A stretch of 64,000 bases of DNA. It comes from Candidatus Rhodoferax bjergmarkensis. Lineage in GTDB: Bacteria > Pseudomonadota > Gammaproteobacteria > Burkholderiales > Burkholderiaceae_C. A program made the translations under genes and the position numbers. Each line of letters begins with the position of its first letter. The first letter of the stretch is position 1. Location: contig JADJFX010000035.1 of the NCBI GenBank assembly GCA_016708345.1, forward strand, positions 348,055 to 412,054, written 5' to 3'. The notes under the pieces are model-generated. The model did not search any database. It was given only the letters and a program-made list of their open reading frames with translations, and was not told the origin of the DNA. This document shows, piece after piece, positions 32,749 to 42,424 of the stretch.

Positions 32749-33938
32749 TCACTTCGCGCTGGCAGCGCTGGCTGGCAACGCAGCAGCGGCAAGCTGAGGC
32801 ATCTCGGATGCTACTGTATTGATAGCTCCTTGCGCACTGTTAATGGGCGCTACAGCCTTATTTTCCTTGTAAATTGAGACCTTCTGGCCGGGTGCCAGCA
32901 CATGCACACCCGCCGACACCACCACGGCACCTGGCTGCAAACCGCTGGCCAGCACCACCTCGTTGCCATCCGCCGTTGCCACTTGGACCGGCTGCAACCT
33001 GACCGTCATGCTGGTGGAGTCGAGCACCCACACCGCCGACGATTTGGCGCTTTGCACCAGCGCACTGGTGGGCAGCTTGATGACTTGCGCAGCGCTGCTC
33101 CTGAGCGCCTGCGGCGTCACCGCCACCGTGGTGCCCAGCGTCACGGGGTCTTTGGCATCGAGTGACACCTTCACGCCAAAGGTGCGCGTCACCGGGTCGG
33201 CACTGGCCGCCACCTCGCGCACCACGCCTTGGAGGGTGGTGTTGGCCGACCACACCCGCACATTCACACCAGAGCCGGGTTTGATCTGCGCCACCCGATC
33301 CTCCGGCACCGAAAACACCACATCGCGCGGCCCGTCTTGCGCAATGCGCACCACCGGTGTGCCCGGTGCCACCACCTGGCCGGGCTCTGCATCCACCGAA
33401 GTCACCACCCCGGCCACATCCGCCACCAGCGTGGTGTAGGCCGCCTGATTGCCCTGGCCGGAGAACTGGGCCTGCGCCTGCTCCAGCTGCGCCTGGGCGG
33501 CTTTGAAAGCGCCTTCCCGGCGTTCCAGCTCGGCGCTGGAGATGAAGTTCTGGTCACGCAATTCTTTAAAGCGCTTGAAATCGGCCGCCGCCAGATCACG
33601 GCTGGTGGTGGCTGCCGCCACTTGGGCCCGGCCCGCATCGGCGGCCAGTTTGTAGTCCTGCGGATCAAGCTGGGCGAGAATTTGACCTACCTTGACACGC
33701 TGGCCCAGTTCAGCCCTGGCGACGCACAATTTTGCCGCCGACCCGAAACCCAGGCGCGACTCCACCGGGCCCGCACCTCGCCAGCAAACTCGGCACCGGT
33801 TTGAACGCTGGCCAGCCCCACCGTGATAACTTTGACGGAACGAATTGGCTCTTCGGTGGGGGTTGGCTTGGTGCAGCCTAGCAGCGACAACGCACCTGCT
33901 AGCAGCAAAGCGGTGGCTTGAATGGACTTTATGGTCAT
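32749..33938 (-). CDS. RND efflux periplasmic adaptor lipoprotein (frameshifted as read)
   Basis: The gene starts at 33938 with a lipoprotein signal (MTIKSIQATALLLAGALSLL followed by GC, the lipobox Cys) and continues SVKVITVGLASVQTGAEFAG. The frame then changes at about 33765-33700. The rest (RVKVGQILAQLDPQDYKLAA, coiled coil, then beta-barrel VVAPGTPVVRIAQDG) is in another frame to 32749. Restoring single bases in short G/C runs around 33760, 33745 and 33715 rebuilds a normal adaptor core (VESRLGFRVGGKIV). I infer sequencing indels. The last 60 codons include a dispersed repeat (32809-32865) read in frame. It precedes the permease by 8 bp. Confidence 0.85.
32809..32865. repeat. Dispersed repeat element, copy 4 (inside the adaptor gene)
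   Basis: This is a diverged member: gctactgtattgatagctcc, then ttgcgcactgttaatgggcg, then ctacagcc. It is translated in frame near the C-terminus of the efflux adaptor (AVAPINSAQGAINTV). Confidence 0.55.
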
Positions 33939-33944
33939 GGTGAA

Positions 33945-33980
33945 AACGGTTGGAACGGTTGAAACGGTTAAAACGGGTAG
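33945..33980. repeat. Four tandem 9-bp repeats
   Basis: AACGGTTGG, AACGGTTGA, AACGGTTAA and AACGGGTAG follow each other at 33945, 33954, 33963 and 33972. They lie directly upstream of the adaptor ATG, in the 5' leader of the efflux operon. They may be a length-variable tract or regulator contacts. Confidence 0.7.
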
Positions 33981-34022
33981 GGCGAAGAAGGCAGGTGAGA
34001 CAACTTGATCGTTAAATTTTCG

Positions 34023-34044
34023 TTAATGACCAATTGGTTAGTAA
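34023..34044. promoter_or_regulatory. 22-bp palindrome, probable TetR-type operator
   Basis: TTAATGACCAA (34023-34033) is mirrored by TTGGTTAGTAA (34034-34044), matching at 9 of 11 arm positions with a perfect core ACCAATTGGT. It sits between the efflux operon and hpnC, which diverge. The size and AT-rich palindrome resemble operators of TetR regulators that repress RND pumps. No tetR gene is next to it. Confidence 0.6.
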
Positions 34045-34129
34045 TTTAAAATAAATGACAAATCTTGTCAAGCATTGTGCGGATTGCTGATTCCGTCTAT
34101 CTAAAAGAAGCAGGCAAAATCACCCCACC

Positions 34130-34993
34130 ATGCTGCACAGAGCCCCAGATTCACCCCCAGCACCCATCGGGCATTACGAGAATTTTCCGGTGGCCTCCCT
34201 CTTGTGCCCGGCGCACTTGCGCGCGCCGATTGCGGCCATTTACCACTTTGCCCGCACCGCCGACGACTTGGCTGACGAAGGCGATGTCAGCCCGGCGCAG
34301 CGCTTGCTGGACTTGCAGGCCTACCGGCAGGATTTGCAGGACGCCAGCCAGCCCCAACCCAGCGCAAGTGCGCGCTGGCCGCAGGTTTTCGGGGCGCTGC
34401 GCCCAGCCATTCACACGTACCACCTGCCACTGCCACTGCTGCACGACCTGTTGGACGCGTTTGTGCAAGACATTGAAAAAACCCGCGACGGTGCCGGTTA
34501 CGCCACGCAGGCGGAGCTGCTGGACTACTGCCGCCGCTCGGCCAACCCGGTAGGGCGGCTGCTGCTGCACCTGTACGGCGTGACCAGCACGCAGGCGCTG
34601 GCCATGAGCGACAACATTTGCAGCGCCTTGCAACTTATCAACTTCTGGCAAGACCCCAGCCGCGACATTCCGCGCGGGCGCTACTACTTTCCACTACAAG
34701 ACTGCCAGCGTTTTGGCGTGCTGCAAGCCGATCTGCTGGCCTGCCGGCAAACCAAAAACGCTACTTATTTGATAGCACACTGCGCCCAATTGGCGTGCGC
34801 AAGCATGCAAAAAGGTGCCCCATTGGTGCACCTGGTACCAGGCCGCGCGGGCTGGGAGCTGCGGCTGGTGGTGCAAGGCGGCTTGCGCATTGCGGACAAG
34901 ATCAAAGCCCTGCACTACGCCACGCTCACCCGTCGCCCGACATTGAGATGGTGGGACTTGCCAATCATGCTGTGGCGCGCCCTGTGGATGTGA
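34130..34993 (+). CDS. hpnC: Hydroxysqualene synthase-type enzyme HpnC
   Basis: The 287-residue protein belongs to the squalene/phytoene synthase family. The first Asp-rich motif is in YHFARTADDLADEGD and the second in LQLINFWQDPSRDIPRGR, the HpnC form (W and Q around the second motif). With HpnD and HpnE it turns two farnesyl diphosphates into squalene, the hopanoid precursor, by way of presqualene diphosphate and hydroxysqualene. HpnC makes hydroxysqualene. The frame is intact. The segment KNATYLIAHCAQLACASMQK is encoded by a dispersed repeat inserted in frame. It lies 30 bp before hpnD. Confidence 0.9.
   Translation: MLHRAPDSPPAPIGHYENFPVASLLCPAHLRAPIAAIYHFARTADDLADEGDVSPAQRLLDLQAYRQDLQDASQPQPSASARWPQVFGALRPAIHTYHLPLPLLHDLLDAFVQDIEKTRDGAGYATQAELLDYCRRSANPVGRLLLHLYGVTSTQALAMSDNICSALQLINFWQDPSRDIPRGRYYFPLQDCQRFGVLQADLLACRQTKNATYLIAHCAQLACASMQKGAPLVHLVPGRAGWELRLVVQGGLRIADKIKALHYATLTRRPTLRWWDLPIMLWRALWM
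34754..34815. repeat. Dispersed repeat element, copy 5 (inside hpnC)
   Basis: The sequence includes acgctacttatttgatagca, then cactgcgcccaattggcgtg, then cgcaagc. The paired TGCGC/GCGTGCGC arms and the ATAG core place it in the family, more diverged than copy 3. It is read in frame. Confidence 0.55.
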
Positions 34994-35020
34994 CAATAGC
35001 CGCATCGTGATGACGCCCCA

Positions 35021-35862
35021 ATGATGACGCCCCAAGACTACGTCCAGCAAAAAGCGGTTGCCTCCGGCAGCAGCTTTTATTACGCCTTTTTGTTCCTGCC
35101 CACGCCGCGGCGCGCGGCCATCACGGCGTTTTATGCGTTTTGCCGCGAGGTCGATGACGTGGTGGACGACATGGTGGACCCTGTGTTGCCAGCAGCAAAC
35201 TGGCTTGGTGGCAATCTGAAGTGAATAAATCCTTCGCGGGCCAGCCCAGCCACCCGGTGATGCAGGCGCTGATGCCGCACACCGCCATCTACAACATTGA
35301 ACTGCGCCACCTGCAAGCCGTCATTGAAGGCTGCCAGATGGACCTGAACCAGACCCGCTACTTGGACTACCCCGGCTTGCAGCGCTACTGCCACTTGGTG
35401 GCGGGCGTGGTGGGCGAAGTCGCAGCCCACATTTTTGGCCAGACACAAGAACAAACCACCGCCTACGCGCACAAACTGGGCCAGGCGCTGCAGCTGACCA
35501 ACATCATCCGCGACGTGGGTGAAGACGCATTGCGCGGGCGCATCTACCTGCCCGTGAGCGAATTGCAGCAGTTTGACGTGAAGGCGCATGAAATCCTCAA
35601 ACGCACTTACTCCGAGCGCTTTACTGACCTGATGCAGTTCCAGGCCCAACGCGCACATCAGCTGTACGACGAAGCGCTGGCCCTGCTGCCTGACGCCGAC
35701 CGGCACGCCCAAAAGCCCGGGCTGATGATGGCCAGCATCTACCGCGCCTTGCTCGGCGAGATCGAGCGCGACAACTTTCAGGTGCTGCACCAACGCATCA
35801 GCCTCACGCCGCTGCGCAAGCTGTGGCTGGCGTGGAAGGTGCAAGCGCTGGGAAGGTTGTGA
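35021..35862 (+). CDS. hpnD: Presqualene diphosphate synthase HpnD (one frameshift as read)
   Basis: The gene starts MMTPQDYVQQKAVASGSSFY and shows FCREVDDVVDDMVD (first Asp-rich motif). It then loses frame at about 35182 and resumes with NKSFAGQPSHPVMQALMPHT, the second Asp-rich motif LTNIIRDVGEDALRGRIYLP, and the C-terminus. Adding one G to the run after GACCCT (about 35180) restores a continuous protein of about 280 residues. HpnD condenses two farnesyl diphosphates to presqualene diphosphate. The stop overlaps the GTG start of hpnE. I regard the break as a sequence error rather than inactivation. Confidence 0.88.
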
Positions 35863-37165
35863 AAGTCGCCATCATCGGCGCTGGCTGGGCTGGCATGGCG
35901 GCGGCGGTTGAGGCTACGCTGGCGGGGCACCATGCTATCGTTTTCGAAGCTGCTCGCGCAATAGGGGGGCGCGCAAGAGCCGTAAATGGCACTTTATCTG
36001 ATGGCACCGGGGTGACGCTGGACAACGGCCAACACATTCTGATCGGTGCCTACACCGAGTCACTGCGCCTGATGCGGCTGGTCGGCGTCAATCCCGGCCA
36101 AGCCCTGCTGCACCAGCCCATGGCGCTGGTGTTTCCTGATGGCCTGGGCATCCGCTTTCCCGACTGGCCCACGCCGCTCGATGCGCTGGGCGGCATTGCG
36201 CGCTCGCGTGGCTGGACGCTGGCCGACAAAGGCTCGCTCTTGCGGGTGGCGCTGGGCTGGCAGGTGCGCGGCTTTCGCTGCCAGGCGGACACCTCGGTGG
36301 CGCAGCTGTGCCAGCTTTTAAGCCCGCGTGTGATGGCCGAGCTGATTGAGCCGCTGTGCGTCTCTGCCCTGAACACCCTGGCCCCGCGCGCCAGCGGCCA
36401 GGTGTTTCTGCGGGTCATGCAAGACGCGCTGTTTGGCGTGCAGGGTGGCTCCCGGCTGCTGCTGCCCAAAGGTGGATTTGTCGGAACTGTTCCCCGGCGC
36501 GGCCGCGCGCTGGCTGAGCAGGCAAGGCGGGCAATTGCGCCTTGGCACGCGCGTCACAGCCCTGGTCCCAGCGGGTTTGCAGTGGCAAATTCAGGGTGAA
36601 GCCTTTGATGCGGTCATCCTCGCAACTTCAGCATCAGATTCGACCAGAGCCCTTGATAACAGTGCGCAAGCAGCCTCCTGATTCAATAGCAAATAAGCTG
36701 CAGCAATGGGGCTGCATCACCCGCGCGTTGCAGTACGAGGCGATTGCCACCGTCTATGCCTTTGGTGCGGACGTGACCCTGCCCCGGCCGATGCTGACGC
36801 TGCGCTCAAGCGCCGCCATGCCCGCGCAATTTGCGTTTGACCGCGGTCAGCTGGGCGGGCCGGGCGGCTTGCTGGCCTTTGTCGTCAGCGCCAGCACTTT
36901 GGCGCGTGATGCGCTGCAAACGCAGGTGCTGGCGCAAGCGCAGCAACAGCTCGGCTTGAACCTGCAGGCAGTGCAAACCATTGTCGAAAAGCGCGCCACC
37001 TTTGCTTGCACGCCCGGTTTGCAGCGCCCAGCCCTGCAGATAGCCCCTGGCTTGCTGGCTTGCGGTGACTATGTTGCAGGCCCCTACCCCGCCACGCTGG
37101 AAGGCGCGGTTCGCAGTGCCGTGGCCGCGGTTGCGGCCCTCACAATGCATCCTCAAACCGTATGA
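35859..37165 (+). CDS. hpnE: Hydroxysqualene dehydroxylase HpnE (frameshifted as read)
   Basis: This is an FAD-dependent amine-oxidase-fold enzyme. The GTG at 35859 overlaps the hpnD stop, and the protein starts VKVAIIGAGWAGMAAAVEAT (Rossmann dinucleotide motif), then VFEAARAIGGRARAV and LDNGQHILIGAYTESLRLM. The frame changes near 36468 (after LLLPK, continuing DLSELFPGAAARWLS) and again near 36655. It ends with the FAD-binding tail GDYVAGPYPATLEGAVRSA and a stop at 37163-37165. HpnE reduces hydroxysqualene to squalene. The breaks look like single-base indels. Confidence 0.86.
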
Positions 37166-37172
37166 TTCTCAA

Positions 37173-39574
37173 ATGAAACTTGCACTGAAATTGTTGGCCC
37201 TGCTGCTGGCCGTGCTGTTGCTGGGTGCCGTCGCCGTCGTCACCTGGTACCTCCACACCAAGCAACCCCAGCGCTCGGGCACCTTGCCACTGGCTGGGCT
37301 CAAGGCGGCTGTCAAAGTGAATTACGACGAACGCGGCGTGCCCCACATCCGCGCCGCAAACGAGGCCGATCTGTACCGCGCGCTGGGCTACGTGCATGCG
37401 CAAGACCGCCTGTTTCAAATGGAAATGGTTCGACGGCTGGCACAGGGTGAACTGGCTGAAATTCTTGGCCCCGCTCTGGTCGAATCGGACCAGCTATTTC
37501 GCACCCTGGGCATTCGCGCCCATGCACAGGCCACTGCGGACCAATCCGATCCAACCAGCCCCGCCGTCAAAGCCTTGGTGGCCTACCTGGACGGCATCAA
37601 CCAATACCAGGCAAGCCAGCCTGCGCCGCTGGAATTTGACCTCCTTGGCATCCCCAAACGTCCGTTCACAGCGCAAGACTCCGTGGCCGTGGCGGGCTAT
37701 CTGGCGTACAGCTTTTCCCCCGCCTTTCGCACCGACCCGGCCCTGACCTACCTGCGCGACAGGGTGGGGCCAAGCTATTTGAATATTTTTGACCTGGAAT
37801 GGAACCCGTTGGGAGTGATCTCGTCTGAGCCCACAGCCAGCCTGAACACCGCAGACTGGGCTCAACTGGCGAAAATTTCACAAGTCAGCCAGCAGGCGCT
37901 GGCCTTGGCCGGGGTTCCAGCCTTTCAGGGCAGCAACGCGTGGGCCATGTCCGGCAGCCTCACCGCCAGCGGCAAACCTTTGCTGGCCGGTGACCCGCAC
38001 ATTGAATTTTCGGCCCCTGCGGTCTGGTACGAAGCGCATTTGTCGGCACCCGGTTTCGAGTTGTATGGGCACCACCATGCACTCACTCCCAGTGCCTTGC
38101 TGGGCCACAACATGCAGTTTGGCTGGAGCCTGACCCTGTTCCAAAACGATGACGTTGACCTCATTGCCGAAAGCTCCACCCAACCAACCCCAATCTGGTG
38201 TGGTACAAAGGCCAATGGGTAGAGTTGCAAAGCCACAGCGAAACCATCCGTGTCAAAGGTGCAGCGCCTGTGCAACTCACCCTGCGAAGCTCGCCCCACG
38301 GCCCCCTCATCACCGATGCTTTCCCGGATACTTTGGGTACCAAGCCGGTGGCCATGTGGTGGGCTTTTCTGGAAACCGAAAACCCCTTGCACGAGGCTTT
38401 TTACGAGCTTAACCGAGCCAACACGCTGGAAAAAGCCCGCAGCGCCGCCAGCAAGATTCACGCGCCCGGTCTCAATGTGGTGTGGGCCAACGCCTTGGGG
38501 GACATCGGCTGGTGGGCGGCTGCCAAGTTGCCGATTCGCCCGCAAGGCGTCAACCCGAGCTTTATTCTCGATGGCAGTAGCGGGCAAGCCGACAAACCCG
38601 GCTTTTACCGCTTCAACGATAACCCACAGGAAGAAAACCCTTCGCGCGGCTACATCTTGTCGGCCAACCACCAGCCCAAGCCCAGCAGCGGAGTTCCGGT
38701 GCCCGGCTATTACAGCCTGTACGACCGCGCCCAGCGGCTCGATGAACTTCTGCGCGACCCGGCCACCGCTTGGAACTTGGACAACAGCAAGCCCGTCCAG
38801 CTGGACACCCAAAATGCTTACCCCCGCCGCGTGCTTGAGCCTTTGCTGCCGGTGCTCAAAGAAATCGTGACCGACCCGCTGGAGCGCGCCCTGCTCGAAA
38901 GCCTGGCCCAGTGGGATGGCAGCCACTCGCTCAACAGCATCACCCCACGGTGTTCAGCCAACTTCTGTACGAATTGGCCCACGCCGCCATGGCCGACGAA
39001 TTGGGCGAAGAACAGTTCACGCAATTGCTGCACACACCGGCGCTGGAATTTGCCCTGCCCCGGCTGGCAGGCGACGCCACATCGCGCTGGTGGAACAACA
39101 AAAGCACGCCCAAAACCGAGTCACGCGCCGACACGATGCGGGTGGTCTGGCGTGCCACCATCAGCCATTTGCAAGAAACTTTCGGCAAAGAACCCACAGA
39201 CTGGGGTTGGGGCAAAGCCCACACATTGACCCATGTACATCCGCTGGCCACAAAAATGCGACTGGGTCGCATCTTCAACATTGGATCCTTTGCCGCACCC
39301 GGTGGACGCGAAACCCCGAATCACCTCTCCAGCCCTCTCGGACCCGCGCCATGGGCCGTCACAGCCGGCCCCTCTACCCGGCGCTTGATCGACTTTGCCG
39401 ATGCCAGCAAAGCCCTGGCATCAACCCGGTGGGTCAAAGCGGCGTGCTGTTTGACCGGCACTACCAGGATCAGGCGAAAACATTTGTCGCCGGGGCTACC
39501 TGCAGCAGCCCCTGAGCACCGCAGATGTGAAGGCCAACACCCGCAGCACGCTGGTACTGAGCCCAGTGCCCTGA
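37173..39574 (+). CDS. Penicillin acylase (Ntn-hydrolase) family protein (frameshifted as read)
   Basis: A signal-anchor (MKLALKLLALLLAVLLLGAV) precedes an alpha chain (VNYDERGVPHIRAANEADLY, ALGYVHAQDRLFQMEMVRRL). The beta chain begins at a Ser after the autocleavage region (VPAFQGSNAWAMSGSLTASG; GSNAW is the typical cleavage site), then GDPHIEFSAPAVWYE and GHNMQFGWSLT. Family members are periplasmic amidases of the penicillin/acyl-homoserine-lactone acylase group. The frame changes near 38185, 38938, 39425 and 39497, and the restored end is LSTADVKANTRSTLVLSPVP with TGA at 39572. It follows hpnE by 7 bp. The substrate is unknown. Confidence 0.82.
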
Positions 39575-39673
39575 CCAAGCCCAAAATCGTGCCTTGGCCC
39601 GAATATTTCCCGACCTTGCCCGCTCATTTCCCCTTCATTTGAACCAAGCCGCCCCGGCGCGCGAGAATACGAC

Positions 39674-40776
39674 ATGACTTCTTTTCCACTGGTAAATTCG
39701 CGGCCGAGCCGCCCTTCGCGCATGGCCAACCACCCCGCACCGCCGTCTTGTATTGCAACCTGGGAACTCCTGACACCCCACAACGGCAGACGTCAGGCGC
39801 TATTTGCGTGAATTTTGAGCGACCCGCGCGTGGTTGAAATTCCGCGTCTGCTGTGGCTGATGATTTTGCACGGCATCATCCTGCGCTTTCGGCCCGCCAA
39901 ATCGGCCGCCAAGTACGCCAGCATCTGGACACCCGAGGCTCGCCTCTGAAGGTCTGGACAGAAAAGCAGGCCAAGCTCTTGCAGGGCTGGCTGGGCCAGC
40001 GCGGACACCAGGTCAGGTGCGTTATGCCATGCGCTACGGCAGCACCTCCATTGCCTCGCAACTTGATGCACTCAAGGCTGAGGGCGTCAACAGGGTGCTG
40101 ATTTTGCCGGCCTACCCCCAGTATTCAGCCACCACCACCGCCAGCGTGTTTGACGCGGTGTATGGCTGGGCAGGCAAGGTGCGCCATATTCCCGAACTGC
40201 GCTTTGTCAACCACTACCACGATGATGCTGGCTGCATCCGTGCGCTCGCCGGCAGCATCGCGCTACTGGAAAGCCCATGGACGCCCGGACCATCTGGTCA
40301 TGAGTTTTCATGGGGTGCCCGAGCGCACACTGCATCTGGGCGACCCTTACCACTGCGAGTGTCAAAAAACAGCGCGCTTGCTGGCGGCTCAACTGGGCCT
40401 GGCGCAGAACCAGTACAAAGTGACGTTTCAGTCGCGCCTGGGCCGGGCCAAATGGCTGGAGCCTTACACCGAGCCGGGCCCTGATTTCAATGGGAAAAGC
40501 TGGGGTCAAGCGGGTTGATGTGGTGTGCCCCGGCTTTACCAGCGATTGCCCGAAACACTGGAAGAAATAGCCATGGAAGGCCGCGCCGCATTCCTGAACG
40601 CGGGTGGCAAAAGAGTTTCACTACATCCCCTGCCTCAATGACGACCCGCCTGGATTACCGCCCTGTGTGAGGTAACGCAGCAGCATCTGGCAGGCTGGCC
40701 GACACAAACCACCCCCAGCTTGCAAGAGCTTGCTGCCTCACGCGAGGCCGCCTTGAAACTTGGAGCCAAGCAATAA
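39674..40776 (+). CDS. hemH: Ferrochelatase (heavily frameshifted as read)
   Basis: Pieces in all three forward frames, taken in order, rebuild a ferrochelatase of about 365 residues: LYCNLGTPDTP, RVVEIPRLLWLMILHGIILR, RYAMRYGSTSIASQLDALKA, RVLILPAYPQYSATTTASV, HLVMSFHGVPERTLHLGDPY (active-site His), YKVTFQSRLGRAKWLEPYTE, VVCPGFTSDC and TLEEIAMEGRAAFLNAGG. The enzyme inserts Fe2+ into protoporphyrin IX, the last step of heme synthesis. At least eight single-base changes of frame are needed over 1.1 kb. Because the gene should be essential, a sequence-quality cause is likely. A strong terminator follows the TAA. Confidence 0.85.
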
Positions 40777-40813
40777 AAAAGCGAGCGTTGCACGGGGCAA
40801 CACTCGCTTTTTT
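40776..40813. terminator. Bidirectional rho-independent terminator
   Basis: aaaaaagcgag ... ctcgctttttt with an inner gttgc/gcaac stem forms a strong hairpin with A and T tails. It lies between hemH (plus) and the nir cluster (minus), which converge here, and can serve both. Confidence 0.85.
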
Positions 40814-40858
40814 GATTTTTAACCGATGGACGTGGCGTTCACCGGTTTGGGTGGAGAT

Positions 40859-41678
40859 TTACAGCTTGGTAGCCTTGACATCACCATCAGCACCCAGACC
40901 CAAGGTATAGCCTAAAGACACATGGTGGAAGCGTCCGCTGGCGTGGTCGCCATGGATTGCGAGTCCAAAGGAACCGCCTTGCCTTCACCGGGTTCTTGCG
41001 GGTGAAAGTGACGGTGTAAGTGTCGCCAGCCTTGCTGCCTTCAGCCTTGGCGCCCAAGGAACCGCCCTCCATCTTGCGCTCACTGGTCACCGTACCGTCA
41101 GCCACCTTGGCACCCTTGGCACTCTTCCACTGCATCAGGTCATACGAACCTTCTTTGGTGTACTTGGTTTTCTTGTCATCGGCACCCGGCATGGTGCGGG
41201 CGTCCACGGCAGGGTAGCCCAGCAACCCACTTGGGCAGCCTGAGGTACCTTGGCATCCGGGAACATCACAGCGACTTTTACATCGTTGTCCTTGTCACCC
41301 TTGTCCGCACCACCGGCCGGAGCCTTGAAGGTCATCCGGATATAGAGATTGCTCGCATCGTAGGCAGCCTGCACGCCAACGGGGGTAGATCATCGTCTTG
41401 GGAGCACCTTTGGGCTCCAATTCCTTGTCAGCCAAGCGCTTGAAGTTCAAATTCAAAGTGCCCTTTTCCTCGTGGCATCCCACGCAGGTTTCACCCTTTT
41501 TAAGACCAGCGGTACCGCTGTGGTCAGATTTTTTGCCAACCCATTCAATGGGTGTCACGCCAGGGTGAAACACATTGATCTCGCGCTTGGGAACTTTTGC
41601 CCAATCAGGTGCTGCCATGGCCGAGCCGGCCATCAGCAAAGTGCCAAGCATCAGCATGGAAACTTTGGTTTTTTTCAT
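40859..41678 (-). CDS. Monoheme c-type protein with ethylbenzene-dehydrogenase-like domain (frameshifted as read)
   Basis: It starts at 41678 with a signal peptide (MKKTKVSMLMLGTLLMAGSA, then MAAPDW). One heme-c motif follows (CVGCH), then NFKRLADKELEPKGAPKTMI. Further frames continue YDASNLYIRMTFKAPAGG, VKVAVMFPDAKVPQAAQVGC, KYTKEGSYDLMQWKSAKGAK and the end VSLGYTLGLGADGDVKATKL. The second half resembles the heme-binding EB_dh domain found in ethylbenzene dehydrogenase gamma and related cytochromes. At least three frame changes occur (about 41385, 41225, 40980). It is third after nirS and the tetraheme gene, so an electron-carrier role in nitrite respiration is plausible. The family call is moderate. 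Confidence 0.6.
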
Positions 41679-41743
41679 CTCAAACAGTCCTTTCAAATAC
41701 TCAATAAACAATCATTGTGTGAATAAATATGCGCTATGCAAGA

Positions 41744-42330
41744 TCACTCATCATCATCTTCTTTCATGCCTTTGGGCTTCTGGTGGGCAATACCTTTGTG
41801 GCAATCAATACAGGTTTTCTTTTCATCCTGAGCGATTTTGTGCATTTTGGCACCACGCAGCTTTTGCTTTTCAGTGTCCATGCCCTCAAAACTATGGCAG
41901 TTGCGGCATTCGCGGGAATCAACCGCCTTCATGCGCGCCCACTCGTTTTCAGCCAAACGCAAACGATTTGCCTCAAACTTTTCCCGGGTGTCAATCGTTC
42001 CCATCAGCTTGCCCCACAGCTCAGCACTGGCTTTGATCTTGCGCACCATTTTGTGCGACCAATCCTTGGGCACATGGCAATCGGAACACATCGCCCGCAC
42101 ACCAGTCCGGTTGCTGTAGTGAATGGTTTTTTGTATTCTTGGTACACGTTGTCATGCATTTCATGACAAGAAATACAAAATTCCATGGTGTTGGTTGCTT
42201 CCATGGCGGTATTGAAGCCACCCCAGAAAATAATTCCTGAGAAAAATCCAACGGTTAACAGGGCAATCAACGAATACTTCGCACTCGGCGCGCGCAACTT
42301 AGCCCACAGGCCACCTAATTTTGATGCCAT
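41744..42330 (-). CDS. nirT: Tetraheme c-type cytochrome, NirT/NapC family (one frameshift as read)
   Basis: It starts at 42330 (MASKLGGLWAKLRAPSAKYS) with one membrane anchor (LIALLTVGFFSGIIFWGG). Four heme motifs follow: CISCH, CSDCH, CRNCH and CIDCH. The tail is acidic (GMKEDDDE). The reading frame changes near 42130, and one extra A in the A run of TACAAAAAACC gives the continuous EYKKTIHYSNRTGVRAMCSD. NapC/NirT proteins pass electrons from quinol to periplasmic reductases. Lying just downstream of nirS, it should feed cytochrome cd1. The gene symbol rests on context. Confidence 0.85.
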
Positions 42331-42424
42331 TACAAACTCCAAATTTCCAACGAAGACACAACAACTCTGCATACAACAGAGGGGCTTGCGCCCCTCTGTT
42401 CATGTGTCAGATTGCTGGTTCTGA

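Noticed and set aside
35930..35998. Repeat-like DNA in hpnE (gctatcgttttcgaagctgc)
   Set aside because: The encoded VFEAARAIGGRARAV is the expected FAD-binding motif of HpnE, so the likeness to the dispersed repeat is probably coincidental.
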